In this document: in pieces, positions 1-7,225 of the stretch
Layout of the letters: every line of letters begins with the position of its first letter
Numbering within the stretch: the stretch's first letter is position 1
Source of the DNA: Terriglobia bacterium
Lineage (GTDB): Bacteria > Acidobacteriota > Terriglobia > Terriglobales > Acidobacteriaceae
DNA length: 64,000 nt
Direction of reading: 5' to 3'
Assembly: GCA_020073015.1 (NCBI GenBank)
Contig: JAIQFZ010000005.1
Location: 1-64,000 of the forward strand
Notes under the pieces: model-generated
Seen by the model: the letters and a program-made list of their open reading frames with translations, nothing else
The model's database searches: none
What the model was told of the DNA's origin: nothing
Position numbers and translations under genes: made by a program

Positions 1-168
1 TACCACCCCGCGCAACGCTCCGGTAGCCGAGTCTTGGCCCCAAAGGCCAGGAATCCCCAGAAAGAGCCATAAAAAGGGAGCTAAGCAAGAAAAGATAGCA
101 ATGGGACCCAGGCTGTGAATTGAGGCTACAAACGACTGCTGCAGGAATAGCTGGCGACGGCGGCCCAT
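1..168 (-). CDS. N-terminus of an Oar-like TonB-dependent receptor or carboxypeptidase-regulatory protein (partial)
   Basis: This reading frame is open from an ATG at 168 to the window edge (56 codons) and is missing from the ORF track because it is cut off. It begins with a basic stretch (MGRRRQLF), a hydrophobic segment and a likely signal-peptidase site near WGQ. It then reads QDSATGALRGVV, which is how mature acidobacterial receptors with an N-terminal carboxypeptidase-regulatory domain typically begin. A GGGGA Shine-Dalgarno lies 5 nt upstream. Only the export signal and the first mature residues are visible, so the receptor assignment is inference; another outer-membrane protein with the same domain is possible. 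Confidence 0.55.
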   Translation of the reverse strand, partial: MGRRRQLFLQQSFVASIHSLGPIAIFSCLAPFLWLFLGIPGLWGQDSATGALRGVV

Positions 169-171
169 ACA

Positions 172-210
172 AATCCCCTCATGTCCGAGACTTCGGAATC
201 GGAGGGGATT
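172..210 (-). promoter_or_regulatory. Hairpin covering the Shine-Dalgarno of the partial receptor gene
   Basis: AATCCCCTC and GAGGGGATT form a 9-bp perfect inverted repeat, with an inner 5-bp stem (TCCGA/TCGGA) and a 4-nt loop. Read on the minus strand, the 3' arm is the purine-rich ribosome-binding site just before the ATG at 168, so folding would hide it. It could alternatively be an upstream terminator, but no T-run follows. The rest of the gap to 320 shows nothing recognisable. Confidence 0.4.
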
Positions 211-320
211 CCCGAAACTCTTGAAAGGCTACGTATACCACCGCGCCACTTGCGAGAACCGTGACGCCTGTACATCAATATTGTTCAGTTCTCGGCGAGA
301 GCAAACCGCACTCCGGCTTC

Positions 321-692
321 TTAACGATGCGCCTTTTCGGTCTCCTGTTCGGCTCCGGTGAGGCAGTAGCGAATCTTCTCCAGTAGATTCGGGAAGAGGT
401 ACTGTTTGGGAAGCCAGAGCGTTACGTGCTCGCACTCTACCGGCTCGAACGCGGTCATAACGATGACCGGAAAATGCGGGCTGCGGTTGCGGACGGCGCG
501 AGCCAACTCCAGACCGCTCATGCCGGGCATCTGGAAGGCCGTGACGAGAAGGTCGAATTCCTGCTCTTCCAGGGCGCGCAGCGCTTCGGCTGCATTCGGG
601 ACCGGAATGGCTCTGTACCCTTCCGCACGCAAGATGTCACACGCCAGTCGGCAGAGCATTTCATTATCATCGACGACAAGAATTTTCTTCAC
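321..692 (-). CDS. Receiver-domain protein lacking the phospho-acceptor aspartate
   Basis: This is a stand-alone CheY-like receiver of 123 aa. The acidic pair is present (VVDDNE, D8/D9), as are the conserved Thr (VIVMTAF) and Lys (LPKQY). At the phosphorylation position the sequence reads LLVTAFQMPG, where the family has Asp before the xMPG turn, so residue 52 is Ala. It should not be phosphorylated in the normal way and may act as a pseudo-receiver or protein-interaction module. Its start overlaps the stop of the upstream AAA+ gene by 4 nt, so the two are translationally coupled and probably work together. Confidence 0.85.
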   Translation of the reverse strand: MKKILVVDDNEMLCRLACDILRAEGYRAIPVPNAAEALRALEEQEFDLLVTAFQMPGMSGLELARAVRNRSPHFPVIVMTAFEPVECEHVTLWLPKQYLFPNLLEKIRYCLTGAEQETEKAHR

Positions 693-1798
693 GGCGCGCT
701 CCTAGCCGCAGCCGGTTCCTCGCTGGCCGTAGCTGCAATTTTGGCGAAGGTCAGACCGCCGTCGGCTTTGATGCCGATGGAAACGCAGTCGCCGCCATTG
801 ACCTGGCCCGTGGCAACCAGGTTCGCCAACCCGTAAACAATGTTTTTCTCGATCACCCTCTTCAAATGCCGTGCGCCGTACTTGGGGTCCGTGCCTTCCC
901 GCAGCAGCCACTGCTTGATCTCGGGCGTGCAGCGGAATGTGAAATGGTTCGGCCCGACGGCGCCCGCAATGCGCCGCTGCACTTTCGCGAGTTCCAGTTC
1001 AAGAATCTGCTCAAGCTGCTCCGGACGAAGCGTCTTGAATACGACAACCTTGTCCAGCCGGTTCATGAACTCAGGTGAAAACTTTCGGCGCGCCGCCTCC
1101 ATGGCCGTACGCGTGATTTTTTCGTCCAGGTTCACGTCCTCAATGGGCGCTTGCACCGCGAACCCGAGGCCGCCCTCGGCGAGCCGGCTCATTTCCGGCG
1201 CCCCCACGTTCGAGGTCATGAAAATGACGCACTTGGAAAAGTCCACGTGCGTGTTGTCGCCGAGCGTGAGACTGCCCTTGTCCAGGATTCCGAGCATGAG
1301 CTGCCACAGCGACTCCGAGGCCTTTTCGACCTCATCGAACAGCAGAAGCGTAAGTTTGAGTTTGTCCGTGTGCCAGCGGGTCAAGGCCTCCTGGGTGAGT
1401 ATCGGCTGCGTTTGCATGTGGCCGATATAGCCGGGTGGGGAGCCGATCAACTTGGCGATTTCGTGATGTTCCTGAAATTCCGCGCAATCCACTTTAATGA
1501 AAGCGTGGGGATTCCCGAAGAGCGCCTCGGCGAGGACCTCGATCACATACGTCTTCCCGGATCCGGTCGGCCCGAGAAACAGGAGGTTCCCGATGGGCCG
1601 GTCCGGCGCAGACATGCCCACCAGAAATATCTGATAGATCTCCAGGACCGCGTCCACAGCGGCGTCCTGCCCGACGATTCTAGAACGCAAGAACCCCTCG
1701 ATTTCCTTGGTGGCCTCGCCGTGACGTGTGGCATCGAGTGGCTGGGCCGTTGGTTCTTCGAGAAAGGCAAAATTGCCCGGTTTGGGCCCGCTGGACAT
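689..1798 (-). CDS. Stand-alone Clp/Hsp100 D2-type AAA+ ATPase
   Basis: The protein (369 aa) corresponds to the second AAA+ module of ClpA/ClpB without the N-domain or D1. Visible motifs are Walker A GPTGSGKT (76-83), the GYIG pore loop in SPPGYIGH (about 120-127), Walker B LLLFDE (151-156), sensor 1 TSN (195-197), an arginine-finger region FMNRLD and sensor 2 YGARHLKR (about 307-314). It probably uses ATP to remodel proteins; no ClpP-binding IGF-type loop is obvious. An AAGGGG ribosome-binding site supports the ATG at 1798. It overlaps the degenerate receiver gene by 4 nt, which suggests a dedicated partner. The substrate is unknown. Confidence 0.88.
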   Translation of the reverse strand: MSSGPKPGNFAFLEEPTAQPLDATRHGEATKEIEGFLRSRIVGQDAAVDAVLEIYQIFLVGMSAPDRPIGNLLFLGPTGSGKTYVIEVLAEALFGNPHAFIKVDCAEFQEHHEIAKLIGSPPGYIGHMQTQPILTQEALTRWHTDKLKLTLLLFDEVEKASESLWQLMLGILDKGSLTLGDNTHVDFSKCVIFMTSNVGAPEMSRLAEGGLGFAVQAPIEDVNLDEKITRTAMEAARRKFSPEFMNRLDKVVVFKTLRPEQLEQILELELAKVQRRIAGAVGPNHFTFRCTPEIKQWLLREGTDPKYGARHLKRVIEKNIVYGLANLVATGQVNGGDCVSIGIKADGGLTFAKIAATASEEPAAARSAP

Positions 1799-1989
1799 AC
1801 CTACCCCTTTGTCTGTCCTACTTCATTCTTGCATCCCTTCCCGGCCAGAAACCGTGACGGACGGCACGAGTCATCGTGACATCCTTCCAGCGAAGGGAAT
1901 GATCCACCGGGCCAAACTGGGTTAGGTGCCGGCAGTAAGGATTGCAGCCTTCCGGCCTCTCTGCTGACAACTGGACGAACGAATCACGG

Positions 1990-3408
1990 TCAACCACCAA
2001 CTTCCCGCGCCGCCGCCAGCACCTCCGGCACCACCGCAGCCACATCGGAATCTTCCGTCAGGTGGTTGACGATGCAAGCCCGCAGACAGAACTTGCCCTT
2101 CAACGAAGCATTGGACAGGTACACTCGGCCCCGCGCAATCAGGCGTTTGAGCAAGGCCGTGTTGAAGCGATTGCGGTCTTCTTCCGAAGCATCCTTCTTC
2201 TGCAGATGCCGGAAGCACACCGCACTCAGTTCAACTCGATTCAGTAACTCCAACTCTGGACACTGACTCACGGCGGCCGCCAGACGCCGGGCATGCCCGA
2301 GATCCCGCGCGATCGCGGCGCGAAACGACTCCAGGCCGTGATATCGCAGCGACAGCCACAACTTCAACGCCCGGAAGCGGCGCGACAACTCGATCGACTC
2401 CTCAAAGAACGCAAAGCCCTCGACCGGATCGGTACTGAGCTGTTTGGCGTAGTCACCCGTGTACTTGAATGTTTGCCGCGCAATCTCCAAGTCCCGATAC
2501 AGCAGGCACCCGCAGTCGAGCGGCTGATACATCCATTTATGTGGATCGAGGGACAAAGAATCCGCCAGCGCCAGCCCGTCAAACTTCTCCGGCGCGGCAA
2601 TGGCCGCCAGCGCTCCATAGGCGCCGTCCACATGCATCCAGACGCCCTCGGCGCGGGCAATCTCCGCAATCTCCCGCAGCGGATCGATCGCGCCCGTATT
2701 CACCGTCCCCGCCGAAGCCACCACCGCCACCGGCGTCACTCCTCGCGCTTTGTCCTGCCGGATCGCCTCCTCCAGCTTCGACGGGATCATCCGGTAAGAC
2801 TCGTCACAGGGAATCGTGCGCAGGTTCTCCCGACCGATGCCGATCATCGCCACCGCTTTCGGCACCGCCATATGCACCTGCTCGGACGCATACACCACCC
2901 CCGGCGGCGCGTTGCGCAGTCCGCGCTCGTTCGCCGGAGTCTTCGCCTCGCGCGCCATGGTCAGCCCCATCAGGTTCGCGGCCGAGCCGCCGCCCGTCAG
3001 TGTTCCGAAAAATCCCTTGCAGCCGACCGCCTCTGCCAACCATCGAACCACGGTGCGCTCAACCGTGACACCGCTCGGCGACGAACGCCACGCCGTCATG
3101 TTCTGGTTGAGAATCGAAGCCGCCAGATCGCCCAGCGCAGCCACTGGCTCTCCCGGGCCCTGCACATACCCGAAGAAGCGCCCGTTCTGCGCGCGTGAAT
3201 GCGCCGCCACATCGGCCAGCGCCGCCAGTGCTCGCGCTCCAAGGCCGCGTTCCGGCAGGTCTTCCGAAAAAAGACGCTCCGTCTCCGCCCCGCTCGTCGC
3301 CGGATGGATCGGACGCGCATCCATCGTCGAAAGAAAGCGCGCGGAGAGATCGACAACCTCGCCCGCCAGCCGCCGAAATTCCTCAACAGAAAGTTCAAGA
3401 GGTCTCAT
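1990..3408 (-). CDS. Group II PLP-dependent decarboxylase (aromatic-L-amino-acid decarboxylase family)
   Basis: This 472-aa cytosolic enzyme belongs to the DOPA/aromatic amino-acid decarboxylase family, which removes CO2 from an amino acid using pyridoxal phosphate. The Schiff-base lysine lies in SLDPHKWMYQP (K291). The cofactor-pyridine aspartate lies in MHVDGAYG (D261), and the ring-stacking His is in EQVHMAVPKA. TGGGSAANL is the phosphate-binding loop. Length is normal for the family. The gene stands alone in its transcription unit. Substrate (Tyr, Trp, DOPA or other) cannot be told from the sequence. Confidence 0.88.
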   Translation of the reverse strand: MRPLELSVEEFRRLAGEVVDLSARFLSTMDARPIHPATSGAETERLFSEDLPERGLGARALAALADVAAHSRAQNGRFFGYVQGPGEPVAALGDLAASILNQNMTAWRSSPSGVTVERTVVRWLAEAVGCKGFFGTLTGGGSAANLMGLTMAREAKTPANERGLRNAPPGVVYASEQVHMAVPKAVAMIGIGRENLRTIPCDESYRMIPSKLEEAIRQDKARGVTPVAVVASAGTVNTGAIDPLREIAEIARAEGVWMHVDGAYGALAAIAAPEKFDGLALADSLSLDPHKWMYQPLDCGCLLYRDLEIARQTFKYTGDYAKQLSTDPVEGFAFFEESIELSRRFRALKLWLSLRYHGLESFRAAIARDLGHARRLAAAVSQCPELELLNRVELSAVCFRHLQKKDASEEDRNRFNTALLKRLIARGRVYLSNASLKGKFCLRACIVNHLTEDSDVAAVVPEVLAAAREVGG

Positions 3409-3582
3409 GCAGTCCTGATTGTATCCACAAGATCACTCGTCGATCGAAATCGACGGCGGGTGCCCCACTCATCGTGCCCTTTTCGATGAGTGGGAACTCA
3501 GTCGGCTCTCTTTTGCTCTCCTGGGTGGGCATGGTATGTTGACTCTTCATCCGCCAAACTCCAAACAGCGTCTGAAGAATCC

Positions 3583-4104
3583 ATGATCCGCTCCTACAAA
3601 GGAATCACGCCCCAGATCCAGTCCACTTGCTACGTAGACGAGTCCGCGCAGTTAATCGGCGACGTAGTCTTAGGCGAGCACGCCAGCGTCTGGATGAACG
3701 CCGTCCTCCGTGGCGACGTCCACGAAATCCGCGTCGGCCACTACTCCAACATCCAGGACAACAGCGTCCTCCACGGCATGAAGGAACTCTACGGAGTCTA
3801 CGTAGGCGACTACGTCACCGTAGGCCACAATGTAATCCTCCACGGATGCAAGGTCGAAGACCGCTGCCTGATCGGCATGGGCTCGATTATTCTGAATGGC
3901 GCGGTGGTGGGCGCAGGCTCCATCATCGGAGCTGGAACATTGATCCCCGAGAAAACCATCATCGAACCGAATTCACTGTGGGTCGGCTCCCCCGGGAAAT
4001 TCCGCCGGAAGCTCGACAAAAAAGATGAAGAGATGATCCTGCGCTACGCGGAAAATTATCTCGGGTACAAGAAATCGTACTTGATGGAAAAGGGTAGTCA
4101 GTAG
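3583..4104 (+). CDS. Gamma-class carbonic anhydrase family protein (hexapeptide repeat)
   Basis: This is a left-handed beta-helix trimer protein of the YrdA/PaaY/gamma-carbonic anhydrase family, 173 aa from the ATG at 3583. The longer ORF in the track adds an unlikely 31-residue N-terminus. Three metal-ligand histidines are visible in SVLHG (H64), VGHN (H82) and ILHG (H87), with hexapeptide repeats between residues 20 and 125. The expected role is reversible CO2 hydration or a related zinc/iron hydrolase activity. The gene sits alone between the decarboxylase and hisS. Confidence 0.88.
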   Translation: MIRSYKGITPQIQSTCYVDESAQLIGDVVLGEHASVWMNAVLRGDVHEIRVGHYSNIQDNSVLHGMKELYGVYVGDYVTVGHNVILHGCKVEDRCLIGMGSIILNGAVVGAGSIIGAGTLIPEKTIIEPNSLWVGSPGKFRRKLDKKDEEMILRYAENYLGYKKSYLMEKGSQ

Positions 4105-4154
4105 TCGGTAGTCAGCCCAGCCCTTTCGCTGCGGTGATGCACTCCTAGTAGAAT

Positions 4155-4218
4155 GTCATCCTGAGCGGAGCATGAAGTTCGCAAAGCGAACTTCATGCAG
4201 AGTCGAAGGACCCCTACC
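4155..4218. repeat. Dispersed 'GTCATCCTGAGC...GTCGAAGGACCCCTACC' palindromic repeat
   Basis: GTCATCCTGAGCG and AGTCGAAGGACCCCTACC bracket a perfect 13-bp stem (GCATGAAGTTCGC/GCGAACTTCATGC) with a 3-nt loop. Two more members occur at 9344-9409 and 9504-9569. The conserved ends with a variable stem indicate a non-coding, probably mobilised, repeat element. Confidence 0.75.
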
Positions 4219-4322
4219 CCGTCTAATTCTTCTGGGAGGCACCAAGGTATTCTCCCCCAGAACCGGGGCAGACTTTTTGAATCTGTTCAAGCCAGAAGCC
4301 AGCAGCTAGAAGCTAGTAGCGA

Positions 4323-5612
4323 ATGATTAAATCTCCCCGAGGAACCCGCGACCTTCTCCCGCCCGACACGGCGCTCTGGAACTTCGTCGAAGCCGCCGTG
4401 CGCGACGTCTTCCGCGCCTACAACTTCCACGAAATCCGCACGCCCATTTTCGAGTCCACCGAACTCTTCGCCCGAGGAGTAGGCGAAGAAACCGACATCG
4501 TCGCGAAAGAGATGTTCACATGGGAAGACCGCGGCCGAGCCGAAAGCGACAAAGGCCAGTCCCTGACCCTCCGCCCCGAAAACACCGCCGGAGTAGTCCG
4601 CGCCTACATCGAGCACAAACTCTGGGACCGAGGCCTGAGCAAACTCTTCTACATCGGCCCGCAATTCCGCCGCGAGCGCCCGCAAAAAGGCCGTTACCGC
4701 CAGTTCTATCAGATCGGTGCCGAGGTAATCGGCCCCGCCACGTCCGGCAGCGAGTCCCCCGCCCGCGACGCCGAAGTCCTGGAACTGCTAGCCACGCTCT
4801 TAGACCGAGTAGGCATCACCGACTGGACGCTAGAACTAAACTCGGTAGGCTGCCCCAACGACCGGGCAAAATTCAACGAAGCCCTCCGCAATGCGCTGCA
4901 ACCAGTAGTCAACAAAATGTGCGCCGATTGCCAACGCCGCGCCGTCACCAATCCGCTGCGAGTCTTCGACTGCAAAGTCCCCGAAGACCAACCCATCATC
5001 GAAACTCTCCCTCGCATCAGCCAGTTCCTCGACGAACCCTGCCGCACCGATTTCGAACAGGTGAAAGAAATCCTGAAAACCGTCGCGGTCCCCTATGTCC
5101 TGAACGACCGTCTCGTCCGAGGATTGGACTACTATCAAAAAACTACCTTTGAGTTCACGCATGGGGCTTTGGGGGCACAAAATGCGATTCTCGGCGGTGG
5201 TCGATATGACGGGTTGTCGGAGGCACTGGGTGGGCCGGCGGCTCCGGGGATTGGGTTTGCTATCGGAGAAGACCGGCTCGTGCTTTCGCTGTCGGAATCG
5301 GCGGAATCTGTGGTGCGGAAGCCGGATGTTTATATTGCTCCGCTGGGTGCGGGGATGAATCGCGAAGCAGCCAGGCTGGCGCGCGAGTTGCGGCGTCACG
5401 ATCTGGTCGTCGATCTGGGTGACGAATCGTTTCGCCTGAAAAAATCATTCGAGGCAGCCGACAAGATGGGCGCGCGCTACATCCTGATCGTCGGCGAAAA
5501 CGAAGTGAAGGCCGACGCGTTCGCGCTGAAGCATCTTGCTTCCGGCGAGCAGGTCACCGTTCCGCGCGGCGATTTACCGGGGCGGATTGGGAAATCGGGC
5601 ACTGGGCTCTAG
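4323..5612 (+). CDS. hisS: Histidyl-tRNA synthetase
   Basis: This is a class II aminoacyl-tRNA synthetase that charges tRNA-His, 429 aa, the normal length. Motif 2 is seen around RPENTAGVVRAYIEH and FRRERPQKGRYRQF. The HisRS-specific histidine loops are present as GLDYYQKTTFEF and the glycine-rich GGGRYDGL. The anticodon-binding domain occupies the last 90 residues or so. The first 13 residues (MIKSPRGTRDLLP) match the usual HisRS start. aspS lies 1.6 kb downstream, separated by two small secreted-protein genes. Confidence 0.96.
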   Translation: MIKSPRGTRDLLPPDTALWNFVEAAVRDVFRAYNFHEIRTPIFESTELFARGVGEETDIVAKEMFTWEDRGRAESDKGQSLTLRPENTAGVVRAYIEHKLWDRGLSKLFYIGPQFRRERPQKGRYRQFYQIGAEVIGPATSGSESPARDAEVLELLATLLDRVGITDWTLELNSVGCPNDRAKFNEALRNALQPVVNKMCADCQRRAVTNPLRVFDCKVPEDQPIIETLPRISQFLDEPCRTDFEQVKEILKTVAVPYVLNDRLVRGLDYYQKTTFEFTHGALGAQNAILGGGRYDGLSEALGGPAAPGIGFAIGEDRLVLSLSESAESVVRKPDVYIAPLGAGMNREAARLARELRRHDLVVDLGDESFRLKKSFEAADKMGARYILIVGENEVKADAFALKHLASGEQVTVPRGDLPGRIGKSGTGL

Positions 5613-5636
5613 GCTCTCGGCGCTAGGCTGTGGCTC

Positions 5637-5695
5637 TCCTCTGTGTCCTCTGTGGTTAAAGTTCTTCACCACAGAGGACAGAGGGGAACACGGGG
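5637..5695. repeat. 'CTCTGTGTCCTCTGTGG' inverted-repeat element
   Basis: TCCTCTGTGTCCTCTGTGGT is followed after a short loop (TAAAGTTCTTC) by its near-reverse complement ACCACAGAGGACAGAGGGGA. A half-element with the same CACCACAGAGG core occurs at 26113-26147. It is a non-coding dispersed repeat, placed between hisS and the next gene. Confidence 0.65.
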
Positions 5696-5736
5696 TAGAA
5701 TCTTTCTTGTTCAGTTCTCTTGCTTAGGAGATCACC

Positions 5737-6189
5737 ATGCGAAGCATTTCGCTGCTGTGCGCAGTCGTCGTCAGCGTCGCCCTGGCGTTTGCTCAGTCAC
5801 CTACTCCCAAGCCTCTCTCTCTGTTCGAGCAGGAACTGGTGAATAACGAAAAGCAATTCATGCAGGCCTTGCAAGACAAGAACGTCGCCTATGTGAGCGA
5901 GACCGTCAGTGACGACTTTAAAGGCATCGCCACGAACGGAGATCTCTACGAGAAAGAAGAACTGGTGGGCGCGGCGCAGGAAGGTCTGCCGAAGGATCTG
6001 CGCATATACGATCTGCGCGTCGTGCGGCTGGACGAGGGCTGTGCGGTGGTCACCTACAACCAGATCGTCCCCGGAGCGCGTCCGCGCTATCGTCACATGA
6101 GCGACAGCTGGACCAAAGAGGGCGGCAAATGGAAGCTCAAGTTCCAGCAGACGACGCCGAACCTGTGGAGCGCGCTAGATCTGGATTAG
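5737..6189 (+). CDS. Secreted DUF4440/SnoaL-like (NTF2-fold) protein
   Basis: The protein is 150 aa with a Sec signal peptide (MRSISLLCAVVVSVALAFAQ). The mature part fits the DUF4440 NTF2-like fold: an N-terminal helix with FEQELVNNEKQFMQAL, followed by strands ending in YRHMSDSWTKEGGKWKLKFQQTTP. Such domains often bind small ligands, but no catalytic function is known here. A TTAGGAG ribosome-binding site precedes the ATG. It lies between hisS and a second small secreted protein and is probably transcribed with hisS or alone. Confidence 0.8.
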   Translation: MRSISLLCAVVVSVALAFAQSPTPKPLSLFEQELVNNEKQFMQALQDKNVAYVSETVSDDFKGIATNGDLYEKEELVGAAQEGLPKDLRIYDLRVVRLDEGCAVVTYNQIVPGARPRYRHMSDSWTKEGGKWKLKFQQTTPNLWSALDLD

Positions 6190-6418
6190 AGTAGGCTCTC
6201 GGCTCTGGGCTTTCGGCTCTGGGCAATCGCTGCTCGCTATTGGGCCTTTGTACCCGTTCTTGATCCTTATTATCTGATCTTGGGCTGATTTCAGAGCTCA
6301 TCGTCGACAAGCAATTCAGAGAGACTCTACACGGTTGACTAGCAATCCGCGACCTTCTACTATCGGCAGCCGTAAGCCTTTCCCCGGGCACGTCACAAGC
6401 AATAAGGAGGTTTTCTCT

Positions 6419-6952
6419 ATGAAGCGCACAGCGGTTCTTCTCATCGGCATTCTGCTGTTGGCTACGGCAGCCTTCGCACAAATGGGACCACCGAAGCCCG
6501 GTCCTGAGCACCAGAAACTCAACTATTTCGTAGGCAACTGGACATCGGAAGGTGACATGAAGCCCGGCCCCATGGGCCCGGGCGGCAAGGTGACGGTCAG
6601 CGAAGATTCGCAGTGGATGGACGGCGGTTTCTTTGTGGTCATTCGCTCGAATTTCAAGAGCGCTGCCATGGGCAACGGCAGCGGCATCGCTTTCATGGGC
6701 TACGATCCCCAGGAGAAGGTCTACACCTACGACGAGTTCAACAGCATGGGCGAAGTCGTGCATTCCAAGGGCACCCTCGACGGCGACACCTGGACTTGGA
6801 CCAACGACATGAAAATGGGCCCGCAGACCATGAAAGGCCGTTTCACCATGAAGATCCTGTCGCCGACTTCGTACACCTACAAGTTCGAAATGTCGCCGGA
6901 CGGCACAAAGTGGGATCTGGTGATGGACGGAAAAGACACGAAGAACAAATAG
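6419..6952 (+). CDS. Secreted DUF1579 family protein
   Basis: The start is fixed by the strong TAAGGAGG site at 6403-6410, which gives 177 aa with a signal peptide ending AAFAQ. The mature protein follows the DUF1579 pattern: an N-terminal HQKLNYFVGNWTSEGDMKPGP segment, then beta strands such as GIAFMGYDPQEKVYTYDEFNSMG and a C-terminal KWDLVMDGKDTKNK. The family is a lipocalin-like beta-barrel of unknown function, common in acidobacteria. The track's start at 6335 is upstream of the ribosome-binding site and is rejected. Confidence 0.85.
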   Translation: MKRTAVLLIGILLLATAAFAQMGPPKPGPEHQKLNYFVGNWTSEGDMKPGPMGPGGKVTVSEDSQWMDGGFFVVIRSNFKSAAMGNGSGIAFMGYDPQEKVYTYDEFNSMGEVVHSKGTLDGDTWTWTNDMKMGPQTMKGRFTMKILSPTSYTYKFEMSPDGTKWDLVMDGKDTKNK

Positions 6953-7009
6953 TCAGTAGCGAGGATCCAGGGGCCGGAGATGATGTCAAGAATCCACTCG
7001 GAAGATTAA

Positions 7010-7080
7010 GGGCGCGGCCCTTAGGGGCTAAAGCCCGCATTTTTGCAGCTCGAAGCGGCACGGCTAAAGCCGTGCCCTTC
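7010..7080. repeat. 'GGCTAAAGCC' palindromic repeat pair
   Basis: Two palindromes, GGGGCTAAAGCCC and CACGGCTAAAGCCGTG, lie 40 bases apart between the DUF1579 gene and aspS. They belong to the dispersed family also seen at 12092, 16770, 18463, 27573 and 54711. Confidence 0.7.
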
Positions 7081-7225
7081 CCAAAACTGTCTTGAGGAGC
7101 CAGTTCTCGACACCAAGGTTTTCTCTGACTACTGACAAAGGACTCCGGACACTACCTCCTGCCTCCCGCCATTTATAATCATCAGTTCGGCTCTCTGCCG
7201 TATTCCTGCTAGACAAGGCGAACTT

